From Lomentospora prolificans (lineage: Eukaryota > Ascomycota > Sordariomycetes > Microascales > Microascaceae), in NCBI GenBank assembly GCA_029532625.1, contig JARFXM010000008.1, forward strand, positions 1,054,001-1,118,000: a stretch of 64,000 nucleotides of DNA, read 5' to 3'. This document shows positions 45,227 through 57,113 of the stretch, piece by piece (positions within the stretch are counted from its first letter, which is position 1; every line of letters starts with the position of its first letter). The notes beneath the pieces were generated by a model, which was given only the letters and a program-made list of their open reading frames with translations, ran no database searches and had not been told where the DNA came from. Made by a program: the position numbers and the translations under genes.

Positions 45227-48200
45227 AATTGCCATCTTGGCCTAGAGTTTCGCTAGCTCCTCGAACCTGAAGTGGCATGATTCAATATCGTTTGAGAAAG
45301 CTTTCTAGGGATGCGCCCGGCCACCTCTCTCCCCTTATCATCCTATCCCCTCGTCGTTCTAAGGCCTGGTGCGACCTAGCGAAACCAACTTACGAGCAGT
45401 GTTGGTGTTCTCCTTCACTCAATTACCTCCATAACAACCTAATCTCAACACACCTCGCACTACTTGGGGCAAACGGGATGTCGGGGCTGCAAGTTAGTTT
45501 GTGGACCTGTTCTCCAGCATCCTGAACGAACGTGCATCTTTCGCATCTAGGTGGCGTTTGGTCTAATTTGTTTAGACTTGACTTCTGTTACATACTTATT
45601 ACCGCCCCTTTCTTTTTTTTTCGCCTCGGGTTCGATGACCTCTCTCCACCCCCTTCTTCACTTGTATCATCTTCTCAGCCCTCGCCTTGGTGTGGAGAGA
45701 AGATACCTGTTGCCTTGAGCTGAATATCACGGCTCCAAGTCTTTTCTTCTTTGTTCTTTAATCTCGATTTTCTTGTTTCGAGGCAGGGAATCAAAAACGG
45801 ATGGGGAAAGCAAAAAGTCGGTGGAAGTTGAATGCACTTTTATTTATTTTTTTTTTTTTTTTCAGCGTGGCGAGGATGGTTTAGGACGCGGTGGATATAT
45901 CCCCTCCCTGTGATTTAGGGGGATACGGCGCAGGAAAGACAAAACGGGAAGAAAAGTGTAAAATAGGGACTTAGATAGTAGAGACACAGCCAAGGAGCAC
46001 AACGCTTTGAAGCCATCCATGATATAATCAAAGAGTCCGAAATCTGCAAAACTCATGGGGAGACAAAGAAAAGTGCCTCGGTGCCATTAAGGCTGTTCAC
46101 TCACCATCAATTTCAATCCCAAATGTGATGGTGGTGATGGCACAACCCAAAGGCCCCCCCGCCTTGCAAATACCTGCCTCAGTTCCCCACAACGAGATGC
46201 GCGAAATACGCAGTATTGGGGGAGGTGCGAGCCGGGATCCTAAATCATCCCTTCGTCGTCATCGCGGATGGTCTCCCTAATTCGCGTAACGGAGCGAGGC
46301 GCGCAACACATCTCTCGTGTGGGAAGCCCGACTGCGCCCGATCCAGAACAAAATGGCCAAAACAGGACAAAACGCCGGTCAGCCGCGTCCTCCAGAACCC
46401 ACCCTTTTGGATCGCTGTCTCCGGAGAGGTTCTGTTACCCAGCGGACCGTGTTGCAAACGAGCGAAACATTGGCAAGTGGCAGGCAGCTAGCATGGGGAA
46501 GAGAGCAAACGTTGCATATATACATTAAAGGTCAAGGCAGGAGTGGGAAGGGGAAAAAAAAGTTCAAGGAGTTGCTAAACCTCGGATTCGGCCTCGCGAG
46601 GATGACAATCTGGGTACTTCGGACCTTTTACTATTTCTTTTTCTTTGTGGGGGGGCGGGTTTCGATACGTTTACGATGCATCCGAGAAAGGCGAAATGAC
46701 CAAAAAGGACTATTCGTAGGCAAGGCAAGGAATGGGGATACAGACCCTGGAGAAGGCAGGGGAAGAGGAAGAGGGATCGGTAAGGGCGAGGAGGGTTAAG
46801 GTTGTATTCTACGATTCCTTCGCGCTCCCAAGGCGCGTCGCAGTGCCGACCGAGATCGGGGTCAATCGACCTTGGAACACGTAGGCTCAGAGCATGATCG
46901 TAGGAGTTGAGAAGATGTCTTTCTCCACCTTTGGTCGTTATTCTTACACTGGCGTGATGCTGCGTCGCCGGTTCACATGTAACGTTCTAGGACGCCCGGG
47001 GTTGCGATAATATGACCTTCCCAACAAGGACGGTGGGTATCAAATCGTAGCCATGAGTTCGGGGCGGCTCCAAGGGGCTAAGAAGAAAATGGCCGAAGAG
47101 GTATTTTACGCGCATGGAACTTTGCAGTGAAGGAGGGTTACGCAAACCTCTTTTGTCCTCCAATGCCGGGGAACGCCATGGAACAAACCCAAGAAACTTC
47201 CCCTGGTTGCCTCCATTCGTTCCGATCCTCGTCACGCAAGCGAGGCTTGGGAGCATGGTTTCGAATTCCTCCGGGCGTGTGTGTATGTGTGTATGCGTTG
47301 TGTGGTTGGGATGAAAAGGAGGGGCCAGCGAGTAAAAGTCCTTGCAACGCAGTCATCGTGATGAGCCGAAAGAAGAAGGCAAAGCTAATTTACACAGGGC
47401 CATTCGGTATGATGGCCGCTGGTTGTGTCTCACCTTGGCACTGCATGGGATATATTTTTAGACAACCAAGACGGGCGTGGGAAATGCTACTGTGGAAAGC
47501 GAGCCAAGACAAGTGTCTTGTCGAGGCAGGCTGGACTGGGTGCCCTCTCAGCTTTGAAGGAATCGGATTTTTACCGTGGCCGGCTCCGAGAACCTCTTGG
47601 CGATCGGGGCGTTAAGAAGGGCCAAGCACACCCATGAGAACGAACGCCGAGCGAGGCGTTCAAGGGATATTGACCGGCAAGGTTCCGGAGCCAAGACGGA
47701 GAGTCGAAGGCAAGCAATCATGCTCGTCCTGGATGCCGGCTCGGAGCAAAGCCAATGCTTGGCCCGCTCAATAAACTACATTCTATGATGAAAAATTGGA
47801 CCCGGTGAGAATCGAGACAAAAAGGCAATAAGCAAATCGCGGTCTCCACATCAATCTGAATCAAGTCGTGTGGTATTCCAACCCCGTCTCTTTCTTGATC
47901 CACTGCTAAAATTGAAAACAAGAGGCGGATCAGGCCAACCAAAAAGTAAAAGCAGTAATACTTCGCACAAACTCGCTTAGAAAATCGAGGACATCCGGCA
48001 TGTTCCTCGCAGGAGACGAGACCCGCTCTGAGAGCTTGTTCTAGCATCGAGCGATGGATGACTTGGGTGGCTCAGAACAAAAGGTCCTGGTGAGCGGCGT
48101 AAGACAAAAACTGCAATAAAAAGGGCGAGCAGAAATTTCTCCTCCAAATCCCCTATTTTGGAGGATCGCTTTGACAAAGGAACTTTCGGCGGGGCGGGGC

Positions 48201-51200
48201 GGTGTGTCATCTCGTTCGAGGAACTTTAACTGCCATGGAATGGAAGCCAACAGCAGGCAGAGTACTTGATCGTAAGTCTTCGCGGGAAGAGTACGGGCCT
48301 GGCAGACAAGAAATCGAATCGAATTCGGGGTTGGTTCGACTTCGAAAGCCCACCTAAAGGCTCCCCCACAGTGGACCTTGGGACGGAGGCCCCACGAACC
48401 TAAGGTCCCTGTCATTCCGCTGTCATTTCCGCCCTTCAGATCCGGACGAGGGTAAGATTTGCTTGCGTCCTAGCTCTAATACTTGTACTACAGAGAGGGT
48501 GACGAGGGTTTCTCCGTGTCTGTCCCCTCCTGCACCTGGCGTCCTTCCCCTCGCACCTCATGCAGATGACACGACGTCCGTGGAGGCGCAAAGAGAGAGC
48601 GTCATCACCCGAACGCCAACTTTGCCAAGTCGTGCGGTCCGTGGGCCTGGGACCCTCGTGTAACTCACTGGGTGTGCCCGCTCAAATTTTAGTCTCGGAT
48701 CAAACCTGCAACCAGGCTTGGTGGCATATTTTCACGATAGAATGTGCTGGCACGGCGCCGGCTGGATCAAGTCAGCACGATTCCCTGCATCGATGCTTCT
48801 CCAGGCATGGGTGCAGTGGTTCTCGGATCTAGCGCGCCACAAGGTTCATGTCTTGGCCAGCTGTGACTGTTTCGTTCCATTGGCACAATCATTTTCGCGG
48901 GGGATAAGACCCCAACTAAGAGTGATAGAATAATCAGTGTTGCCTATAAACCCCGAAATGAGCTGCTTTCACGACTGCCGATTGATTGGAACTCATATCC
49001 AGTGTCAATTCATGGATTGCCCTTGCCGAGGCTTCGATTCGGACAGAGCCAAGTTAGGAATGATATTAAAGTACCTCCAGGCCGTTCGTAACCACCACAT
49101 TTGAACCAATCTGGAAATGTGACTCGCATCACGGCTCATACTTTAGATCGGTCCGGCGTGTAGCTTTCGAAGTACGAAGTATGTAAAACGAAATAGCGTG
49201 TCGAAGTGGGTTGTGGGCTCTTTCCCGGACGACTCTGGGTACGTATTTTACGTGAGCGCCCGGAGATATTCCCTCGAATAGAAGTTACATTCCAAGTTTC
49301 GATGACGGCAGGGCTTAGCTAGAAAGGGCTGGCCTGGCCCTGAAACGGTGGGAAACAGCGATGAATGCTCGCTGGAGCGTCAGCAGGCGTCTCTGTTTGT
49401 CCGCCTGGATTCGGTGTACCCTGCGCGCGATGAAATCTTTGCTGCTACTAGCCTACCCATATTGGACCCCCATTGTACGGGGTGAAAGCAGAATGATTTG
49501 AATTAGGAGGTGGGATGCAGTGGAACAAGATCAGCAAGCAAGGATCAATCTCCCGCGTACTCCCCTCGGAGGGCGCCTTGCCTAGCCAGCTATTGATTTA
49601 AAGTGAAAAGGGCACGTGGAGAAAGTTTTGAAAAGTATACGCGGGTAGGTACGACTCGGCACACCGCAAAACTCGCAAAATGCTAGGATTGACGGACCAT
49701 CTCCGAAGCCCTACCTCCGCCAGGTGAAGCTCTCAAAATTGTTAAATTGAAGGTGGTCGTTGTCGATCCAATGCTGGCAATCGGCCTTAGCGGCGGGCGG
49801 GCACAGAGAACCTGCCAGCTGTGGAAAACAAAAGGCCATTGACCTGCTGCGTTCCTGCGCTGGGGAATTTCTGCGGCTGGCGTCTACAAAAAGTACCATC
49901 AAAATAGGCCATAAATGAATGAAATCCCATCCTCGTGCCGCAACATCCGGGGTGGTGGCCAATGAAGACGGTCGCCTGAGCAAACCCGTATTGGATACAA
50001 GGGAGGATTTGCCAGTAATACATGAGCTGTACCTAAATCTGGCTATATCAAGGGAAAATAGTGGGGATGATCGGTGGGTTAGTTCAGCCGGCAAGGAACT
50101 TTTTGAACACCCATCCTCGCCACAAAAGTAGCCTGTCAGGCATCACCCAAGTACTGCCTCCGTAGAGACACAGCATTGAATTTATCAAAGGAACCAGCAC
50201 AGTACAACCGTGGTACACCAAATTACTATGGGGTTTGGGGATTGGGGATTTATGTGTAGATATTTGAGGGTCGACTTGTGGGTGTCGATGCGTTCGGGGC
50301 AAGAGGATCTTTCGTCGAACCTCGAACAGTGTGCGGCTGCGAGAGACACATTTTCTTCAATTGACCGAAGCCTTCTTTTCGTCGATCCCGAACAGTTGGG
50401 CTAGCACCAGTTGAAGGGAAGCAGGCGGCCAGTTGGCGCACCGGTTTGAACCTGGTGCTTGGACAGCCGGTTCTCAAAGCGCTTTTCCAGCGCTGCGCAA
50501 CAGGGGTTCCTCGGGCCGGAAGCTACTCCGGGTACAGGTTTTGTAGCGGCCATTCTCTGCTTTCTAGGCACCAAATTACGACGGTTACACCCCATTCTTC
50601 GTGCACGGGGCGGCAGGGTACTTTCGTCCGCAACAGCGCTGATTGCTGGTTGGAGGTTGCCCCTTCCGCGACCACGTCCAGTATTAATACTCCAGAGACC
50701 TTTTGCCCCTGCGCATGGCCACACTCTCCATCTGCGTGGCATCAGCATCCATTTTCTGGAAGTGACTCGGGAGGTACCATTCCCATTTCATGCACCTACC
50801 TAACCTGGAATGATTAGGGTCCTTCTGTAAACCGTCCCCATCGGCTCTCCACTTTCTTTTCTCCATCCACACCCCCTAAGTGCATGTACCTCGTCACATT
50901 TTGTTAGGGAAGGTACTCCCTGGAGCGGTCGCAGTGGATGGGAAGCTCCACTCCGTCCTTCATCCACGCCTCGAGTGCTCTTTCCTTTCTTACCCACACC
51001 ACTCCCTGCCCCATGCGATAGTTTCCTTCGCTCCAGTCTGTCCCTGTCCCAGCGTCCGGTCAGAAGCCAAGCCAAGCCAACAAACGTGATCTCTGTCCGT
51101 TCGTTCAACCTCACATCGCGGATCTCGATGAGAGAACCCTTCCATCCCCAATTCTGCGAAACTTGTGTGTACGATGCTCGTTCTGCTTCCTTCTTTTCTT

Positions 51201-52292
51201 CAACACTCTCTTTTGTAGCGCGAGCCTGTGGCCAACCTACTTCAGCGCTTTCCTATTCATTTGCGCGCCCGTTTATCTCCTTCCACCAACATGCTGGAAG
51301 CGCATGTCGTACACGACTGTACCCATATGACGATGGTACATTAGCCACTTTCTCCGGCTACCTTCTCTTTATTAAGCATCTCGGCTTTTATTACCCGCGC
51401 ACGCTTCGCAGCTTCTTCAACTATACTAATACGTTTCCTGGCTCATAGGCCAGCCATAAACGCTAATGCCCCTATCTGTCTGACGTTGACTGCTATTCTA
51501 AACCTTGCATCTTGTATCCGTCGGGGCCTTTCGCAGCGGCGCCAGCCGGTGGACAGGAACGGTGTTAATACTTGACTCAGGCCCGACGAACTGACGTTTC
51601 TCTCCACGCCTCCGGACCGTTTCTTGTGGGTCGCCACCTCCCAAAGAAGCCATACACCAAGCTTTGCTCGTACCTTGAAGGACCAACTGAAACCAGATCC
51701 GTTGTATTAGCACCTGCGTCCCCATCTTCGGGAATCACTGGCTCTCACGTCTTCTCCTGTCATCTTTTTTCTCCTTCAACCCCATCCACCTCATCCACCC
51801 GCTGGATCTCTTTGCCTTCGCTGTCCTCACCTCACCCCTCCTCAGTGTGTCCGCACCAGAGGTACCAACTGCTCCGACGGCACGCCCACTGCTTTGGTCG
51901 ATCTCGGATGATCTTCATCTGGATCATTGATCAAGCTTTTTCTAGCCTGCTTTGTTGCCACACCCCTTACCCACTCGCCCCCAAGGCTTCATCTCCATCT
52001 CCATACACCTTCGTCTCACCGCGCCTACACCCCCCCGGTGCCTGCCCCTTCGGCTACCTGGCCGTTGTCCAAGGGCGTACCCGATCGGTCACTCTAAAAA
52101 AGTACCTCCACCATGACTAGCCCGGACGGGTCGGTATAATACCCGGTCCAACGTGGTTCTGTGGAACACTAGGAGGGATCTGAGGGTGCCGCTAGAACGT
52201 CGCCGCATCATCGGAACCTAGTGACTGACGCGCGGAAGACCATTCGGTGGGCCAGGGCTTGTCCCTCAGGCATATATATCCCGACGACCCCC
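45227..52292. other. 7-kb stretch without a supportable gene
   Basis: Open frames up to about 180 codons occur (for example 46317-46799, 51572-52120). None shows a domain, and their composition follows local base bias. The first 0.6 kb is the pyrimidine-rich 3' flank of the G3BP-like gene, with a T-run at about 45846-45862. The last 1.3 kb (about 50950-52130) is strongly C/T-rich and is likely promoter/leader of the PH-domain gene. No tRNA, long repeat or transposon remnant was recognised. Confidence 0.45.
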
Positions 52293-53599
52293 ATGGCGCC
52301 CGGAAATCCTCTCCTTGACGATGTGTCATACACTAGCCCTGCCGGTGCGCCGCCGAGACGGCGGCGACTATCTATGGACGAGGACCTATTCTATCACAAT
52401 GTCGTCACCTCAGCACCTCGGCGACCTTCTCAACATCCGCCCTATGATCCCGATACTGCCGAGTCACGGTTTCCTATCCCGCCGGCGGAGGAGCCTGATG
52501 TTGTCGAGGAAGGGTCCGAGGAATTGCCAAAGTACTGGTGCTCAGTCTATTGCGAGGGCGTTTTCACTAAGAAAATGGAAATTGAAAACACAACCAAGAG
52601 AGCAGAGGACCGTCGCTGGCACTCCGTCTACGCTGTTCTCCAGGGAACGGCCTTGAATATATACGACATAAAGAAGGATTGGGGTCTGGGAAGGGGCAAG
52701 GGGGGTCCTACGATATCACCAGATAACCCACCCTGGGTGAAGAAGGGTAAACTAGAAAAGAGTTACAGCCTGCAGTACGCGGACGTTGGCATTGCTCTCG
52801 ATTACCAAAAGTAAGAGCCAATAAGCCTAACCCAAACCAGTCGCAGCCCTTTGCTATCGTTAATAAGGAGGACATCGCTAACGGGACCAACAGGAGGCGC
52901 CATGTTATCCGAGTACGCGCTGAAGCCGACCAGTTTTTACTGTCATGTGTGGAGTTGAGTACGTTTTTGAAGTGGTTGGAATCACTATTCGCGGCCATTG
53001 ACGTTGCCGCACCGATCGACGAACGAGATTTCCCTAGAGACCAAAGCATTCCCCGGATTCAGCGGATACGATGGATCCGTGGTGAGTCGCCTAGTCGTGC
53101 GTCATCTATTGCGGAAAGCAGTGTAGACGTTGCAGACAGACCTTTCTCTATTCAACAAACCGCCAATGAAGAAGCTGTTGAGGAGGTAGATGACCTTAGT
53201 GATGCCGATGCTTTCAGCATTGATCAAGGCCAGAGGCGGCCTAATGAGGAACCAGACATGCGAGCAGCCAACGCCACCAATCCCGGACCGGCAAGGCCGG
53301 ATCCCATGAGTCGACTTTCCATCACGTCCTATCCGAACGAGGCCATTGATGATCTTTCTGGAAAATGGGCGCCTGCTCATTTCTGGGGCCCTGAACATGA
53401 CATGCGTTATGCTAAACTATGCTACTCCGTGCTTCTATTCCGCAGCCCTCGTAAATCCAACTATATCATCAGCAAAGGAAAGAAATGGTTTGTGGATTGG
53501 GTGACGGGCCGTATGGTTCGGGTCTTGCCCCCAGAGTACGGAGAGATTGAGATGTTCGGCCCCTGGCAGGTTATACATACCGAAAACAGACGAATTTAG
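52293..53599 (+). CDS. PH-domain protein, fungal
   Basis: Protein with a pleckstrin-homology domain, probably membrane-associated through lipid binding; specific role unknown. Exons 52293-52810 and 52894-53599 give 407 residues from the first in-frame ATG (MAPGNPLLDDVSYTSP). The PH domain covers about residues 80-215: KYWCSVYCEGVFTKKMEIEN, DRRWHSVYAVLQGTALNIYD, then across the intron RRHVIRVRAEADQFLLSC and STFLKWLESLFAAI. An acidic Ser-rich linker follows, and the C-terminal block WAPAHFWGPEHDMRYAKLCY with KGKKWFVDWVTGRMVRVLPP looks conserved. The frame stays open upstream to 52173. An ATG at 52113 could join by an intron of about 66 bases, so the N-terminus may be longer. Confidence 0.8.
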
Positions 53600-54436
53600 C
53601 ACGTCGGCGTCCGATTCGGGGCCCCATCCTCGTCCTCTTTTCAGCATTTGGCATTAGCATCGGCATCAGCATCATCTTCTATTCTCGCATTGTGCGGGGT
53701 TCCGAACCCTGGATTTACTGGGGATTCCATTCCAGGAATCAGTCGGAGTCGCGTGTTTCTTTTGTCAATCTTGGATTCTGGTTTGGGCCGCATGGCCATC
53801 TATTTGCATCGTCCTCACATAGCGGCAGCATCATGGCAGGGGTTGGGGCTTTAAAGGGGAGCAGGGAGCATTGATTACGATATATGCGGAGTTCATGGAG
53901 TTTATTACAGATAAAAGCCCGGTGGAGTTGTTTACCTGCCGGGTCGAAGCATATTGATTGTGTATGTATATACGGCAGTCGCCAAGAGTCTAGGGGATCT
54001 GAAGGATGCAACTATTCTTCAGGGTCTGTGTGGAACGAAAGAACGGGGCGACCTATGTCTTCGATTCTGCCTCCAAATCTACCCTTTGGATCCTTTGTAT
54101 AAATGAGCTTCCAGTATTGAACATGATTTCAATAATCCTATTTTAAAGGGACCGCCAAACGCCGCGCATTGCATCGTAAACCGTTAACTCCTACCCAGTT
54201 ACAACTATCGAGTGGTCGGCCCACACTCGGTGTCTCGCAAAAGTACCACTGATGAGCGGCTCCCGTCGGCCCATAAACTCCTCATAAACCAGCATTGAGT
54301 GGTATGTGGCCACTTGCAAAAAATTCCAGACCCCTTAACCGGGTATTCGAACCACGTTAGCACAAAACACATAAAGCCCTTCGCAACAAAAAACCTCTCT
54401 CCCCCCCCATCTGGAATGTAACGATTCGTCATTCCA
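53600..54436. other. Convergent intergenic
   Basis: 3' flanks of the PH-domain gene and of Nnf1. No gene supported. A tRNA-like GGTATTCGAACC near 54350 was examined and rejected. Confidence 0.5.
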
Positions 54437-55326
54437 TTACGTCGCAGCCATCTCAACCTCCCTCTCTCTGGCCTCGGCGGCGACCTCGTCAATCACCTCC
54501 CTCAGCAGCCCGTTGGCGGCGTCGACGTCGGCGCATACACGCTCGAGGGCGGAAGCGAGGTTGGCGATCTCGGCGCGCTGGGCTTGAATCTCGGAAAAGA
54601 GACGTTCATTCTCGGCCTGGATGTTTTGGAGCTTGGCGTTGAGGTGAGATTGGGAGGCTGTTAGGGGGCGGGAGAGGTGGGCTTGGAGGACTGTGGCGGG
54701 AGGAAGGAGATGAGGACTTTTTTTTTTAAGTTTGCCAACATGTTAGCTATTTTATGCTAGAGTAAGAGTACGATAGAGGGCGGATAAAAACGTTACGGTG
54801 TAGGTGGCTCGGTGCCGGCGGGGGCGGATTCACGCCGGCGGATGGCTTCGGAGACGAGGCTTTCCAGCTCGTTAAGCTTAGGAATGACGGCTCTGTTGTC
54901 CATGATTCGCTCGAATTCTCTCTGTAAAGAGTTGTTAGAGATGATGACAATAGAGAGGGATTCGCGCCGCAGCTGGTGAACCGTGCCAAGACCTTCCTCG
55001 CATACCTTGCACATGGTCTCCAACCTTTCCACCATGGTTTGCCGCACGCCCTTGAGCAGACTAGGCGAATTGGCCGCAATGGTGGGATAGCACGCCGCCA
55101 AATTCTCCCAACTGATCTTGTTCAACGTGTGCGTCAAGCTCGTCGCGAACAGTTCTTGTAACCTTGCGGCGCGGGGACCGGGTGTCACGGCCGTATGCGG
55201 CGCGGGCAGCGGAGGGGATCCCGGCGCATCGCGAGCCTCATCATTGTTATTGTGGTTGCTGTCTTCGACGGCATCGGCCGGTTGAGGTTCCGTAGGCGGG
55301 GGTTCTGTCGACATTGTCTCGCTCAT
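54437..55326 (-). CDS. NNF1: Kinetochore MIND-complex subunit Nnf1
   Basis: Nuclear kinetochore protein of the Mis12/MIND complex, linking centromeric chromatin to the Ndc80 complex. Two exons, read right to left (55326-54797 and 54716-54437), give 269 residues. A disordered Pro-rich N-terminus is followed by ARLQELFATSLTHTLNKISW, ENLAACYPTIAANSPSLL and REFERIMDNRAVIPKLNELE, the Nnf1 helical region. The second exon adds PHLLPPATVLQAHLSRPL, SQSHLNAKLQNIQAENERLF and a coiled coil to the end. The 80-base intron has a GTAACG donor and a GCTAAC branch site, but its acceptor follows a run of ten A. That acceptor was chosen because it alone keeps the family-like sequence in frame. Confidence 0.85.
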
Positions 55327-55808
55327 TTCCGGGGATTATAGTCAAGGGGAAGGGAGGAGAGAAAAAAGACTGGGTTCTGGAGGGGTTTCGCCCTGTGATG
55401 TTGGAAAGACGCGCTTGGCGTCGATCTGTTGCTTATCGGCGCGCCATGCGGCGTGCGCTGCGAAGGGGGAAAGGTGCAGTGTGTATCTTATCGGCACGTG
55501 CTGATAGAGAGTGTCCCACCTTCTCCTGCCAACCTTGAAACGACCGCCTCGGTCCAGGTACATTGTATTGTAGTCATGGGTCAACGAACGGAAACCGGTT
55601 GGGCTGGGGAAAACCGGTTTCGATCGGCACCCTATTCATTCCTCCTTCCCACGAACTACAAATAAATTCGTCGACACCTTCGCTTCCGCGACGAAGTTAT
55701 TCCTTACGATAGCGAGAAGGGATCATTACGCGCACGTCCTCTCGTTTTTCCACCCTCTCGCCCGTCCGCCGTCGAGGTGCTATGTTATAGCAGATTATAC
55801 CCGGGAAA
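55327..55808. promoter_or_regulatory. Bidirectional promoter, NNF1 / Fmp32-like
   Basis: About 480 bases separate two divergent start codons, so the promoters must share or abut this segment. It contains purine-rich DNA next to NNF1 and a CGAC/CCGG-rich patch near the right-hand gene. No TATA box was recognised. Confidence 0.6.
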
Positions 55809-57113
55809 ATGCCGACCGGCCGACTCACATCCCTATACCCTCGCATAGCGAGGGTGCTCCGGCAGGCCGAACCGCTTGCACGGCCGAGGCCTGTTGTCGC
55901 TCCTCGCACGGCCGTACGACGCCACACGTCGAATATCCGAAGACACGGCAAGGCCGTGCAGTTCCACTCCGCGAAGGGCGGCGAGGGCACGCAAGCCAAG
56001 GAGCACCCTGGCGAGCCCGCCACCGAACAAGAAGCCCCGGCGCAAGAACCCGACGACTCGCCAGATGCCTCACCCTCCCCGCCGACACCTGAGGAGACCA
56101 AGCGGTCCGAGGAGGAGGTGCAGGAGGCTAAGAGCGAGGCCAAGAAGTCCGGGCCCATGGAGACGGTCCTGTACATGAATGGGCCGCCGGGATCCATAGC
56201 CGCGGTGAAGACGCACCCGCCCATGCCGTTCTCGCACTTCTTCGATAGCTACGCCATGGTGAACCGGCTCGTCGAGGCTGGTTACGAACGAAGCCAAGCT
56301 ATCACGATGATGAAGGCTGTGCGGGGCCTCCTAAGGGACAAGATGGCGGCGGCACAGGAGGATCTGGTCAGCAAGAGCGACGTTGATAATGTACGATTGG
56401 TTTCCTTTCTCTCTTGCGCCCACCATGCCTTGCCAACACAGACCAATGCCAGGTGACCGGTTGGTCTTCTTCAAGCTAATTGAGTCCGACGAGCAGGAAA
56501 CCTACCTATTCAAAGCCGCCTGCTCCGAGCTTAGCACAGAAGTCAAGAACAACCGCCGAGCAGCCGACGAAGTCATGCGCGAGCAGCGCATGCGCCTCCA
56601 GCACGAAGTCGACGTCATATGGCAGACTCTCAACCACGAGCTGCTCACGCTCAAGGACACCGTGCGGGGTCTCTTCGACGATCGCAAGATGGCCGTCCGC
56701 GAAGAGCAGAAGGCCAACGCAGGATCCGTATGTTACAGTCCCCGTTCCCCTTTCCATTTTCCACGTTCCACGTTTTCGCTTGCCCCCTGGCTCGTTACGT
56801 ATCGTTCCGCTGACAAAGGCCACCCCAGATTCAAAAAATCAACTACAAAATCTCCACCCTCCTGAGCAGCGACACCAAATCCGACATCGAGGGCCTCCGC
56901 TGGGTCCTCATCCGCCGCTCCGCCCTCGGCATAGCCTTCATGGCTGTCGTCAGCCTCGCCACCCTGCGCTACGCCGCCTACGTCAAGCAGCAGCGCAAGG
57001 AGGAAGTAGAGAGGCAAAAGCGCGAGGAGGAGGAGAGGAAGAAGATGTTTGCCGGGGCAGGCGAGGTGAGGGGCCCCGTCACGGATCCTGATGAGATTCT
57101 GGCGACGGCGTGA
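55809..57113 (+). CDS. Mitochondrial inner-membrane CCDC90/Fmp32-like protein
   Basis: Member of the CCDC90/MCUR1/Fmp32 family (DUF1640), mitochondrial proteins linked to cytochrome oxidase assembly or calcium uniporter regulation in other species. Exons 55809-56390, 56497-56727 and 56829-57113 give 365 residues. The Arg-rich start (MPTGRLTSLYPRIARVLRQA) fits a mitochondrial presequence. After a Pro/Glu-rich linker come FDSYAMVNRLVEAGYERSQA and the coiled-coil block ETYLFKAACSELSTEVKNNR, which carries the family signature. The end has IQKINYKISTLLSSDTKSDI, one membrane helix (ALGIAFMAVVSLATLRYAAY) and a charged tail. All junctions are phase 0. The second exon was opened at GAA after CAG because this gives VDNETYLFKAACSEL, matching relatives. 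Confidence 0.9.

Noticed and set aside
45862..46056. 64-codon hydrophobic minus-strand frame after the G3BP-like gene
   Set aside because: Lies next to a T-run in a 3' flank. No promoter or start context was seen, although a small membrane protein cannot be strictly excluded.
48041..48415. 124-codon minus-strand frame in the 7-kb desert
   Set aside because: Scattered cysteines without a spacing pattern, no signal peptide and no family match.
51572..52120. 182-codon Ser/Pro-rich frame before the PH-domain gene
   Set aside because: Its composition is what any C/T-rich leader would encode, and no conserved blocks are visible.
54330..54400. tRNA-like B-box GGTATTCGAACC, minus strand
   Set aside because: The TΨC stem does not pair and no A-box or acceptor stem is found at the right distance.
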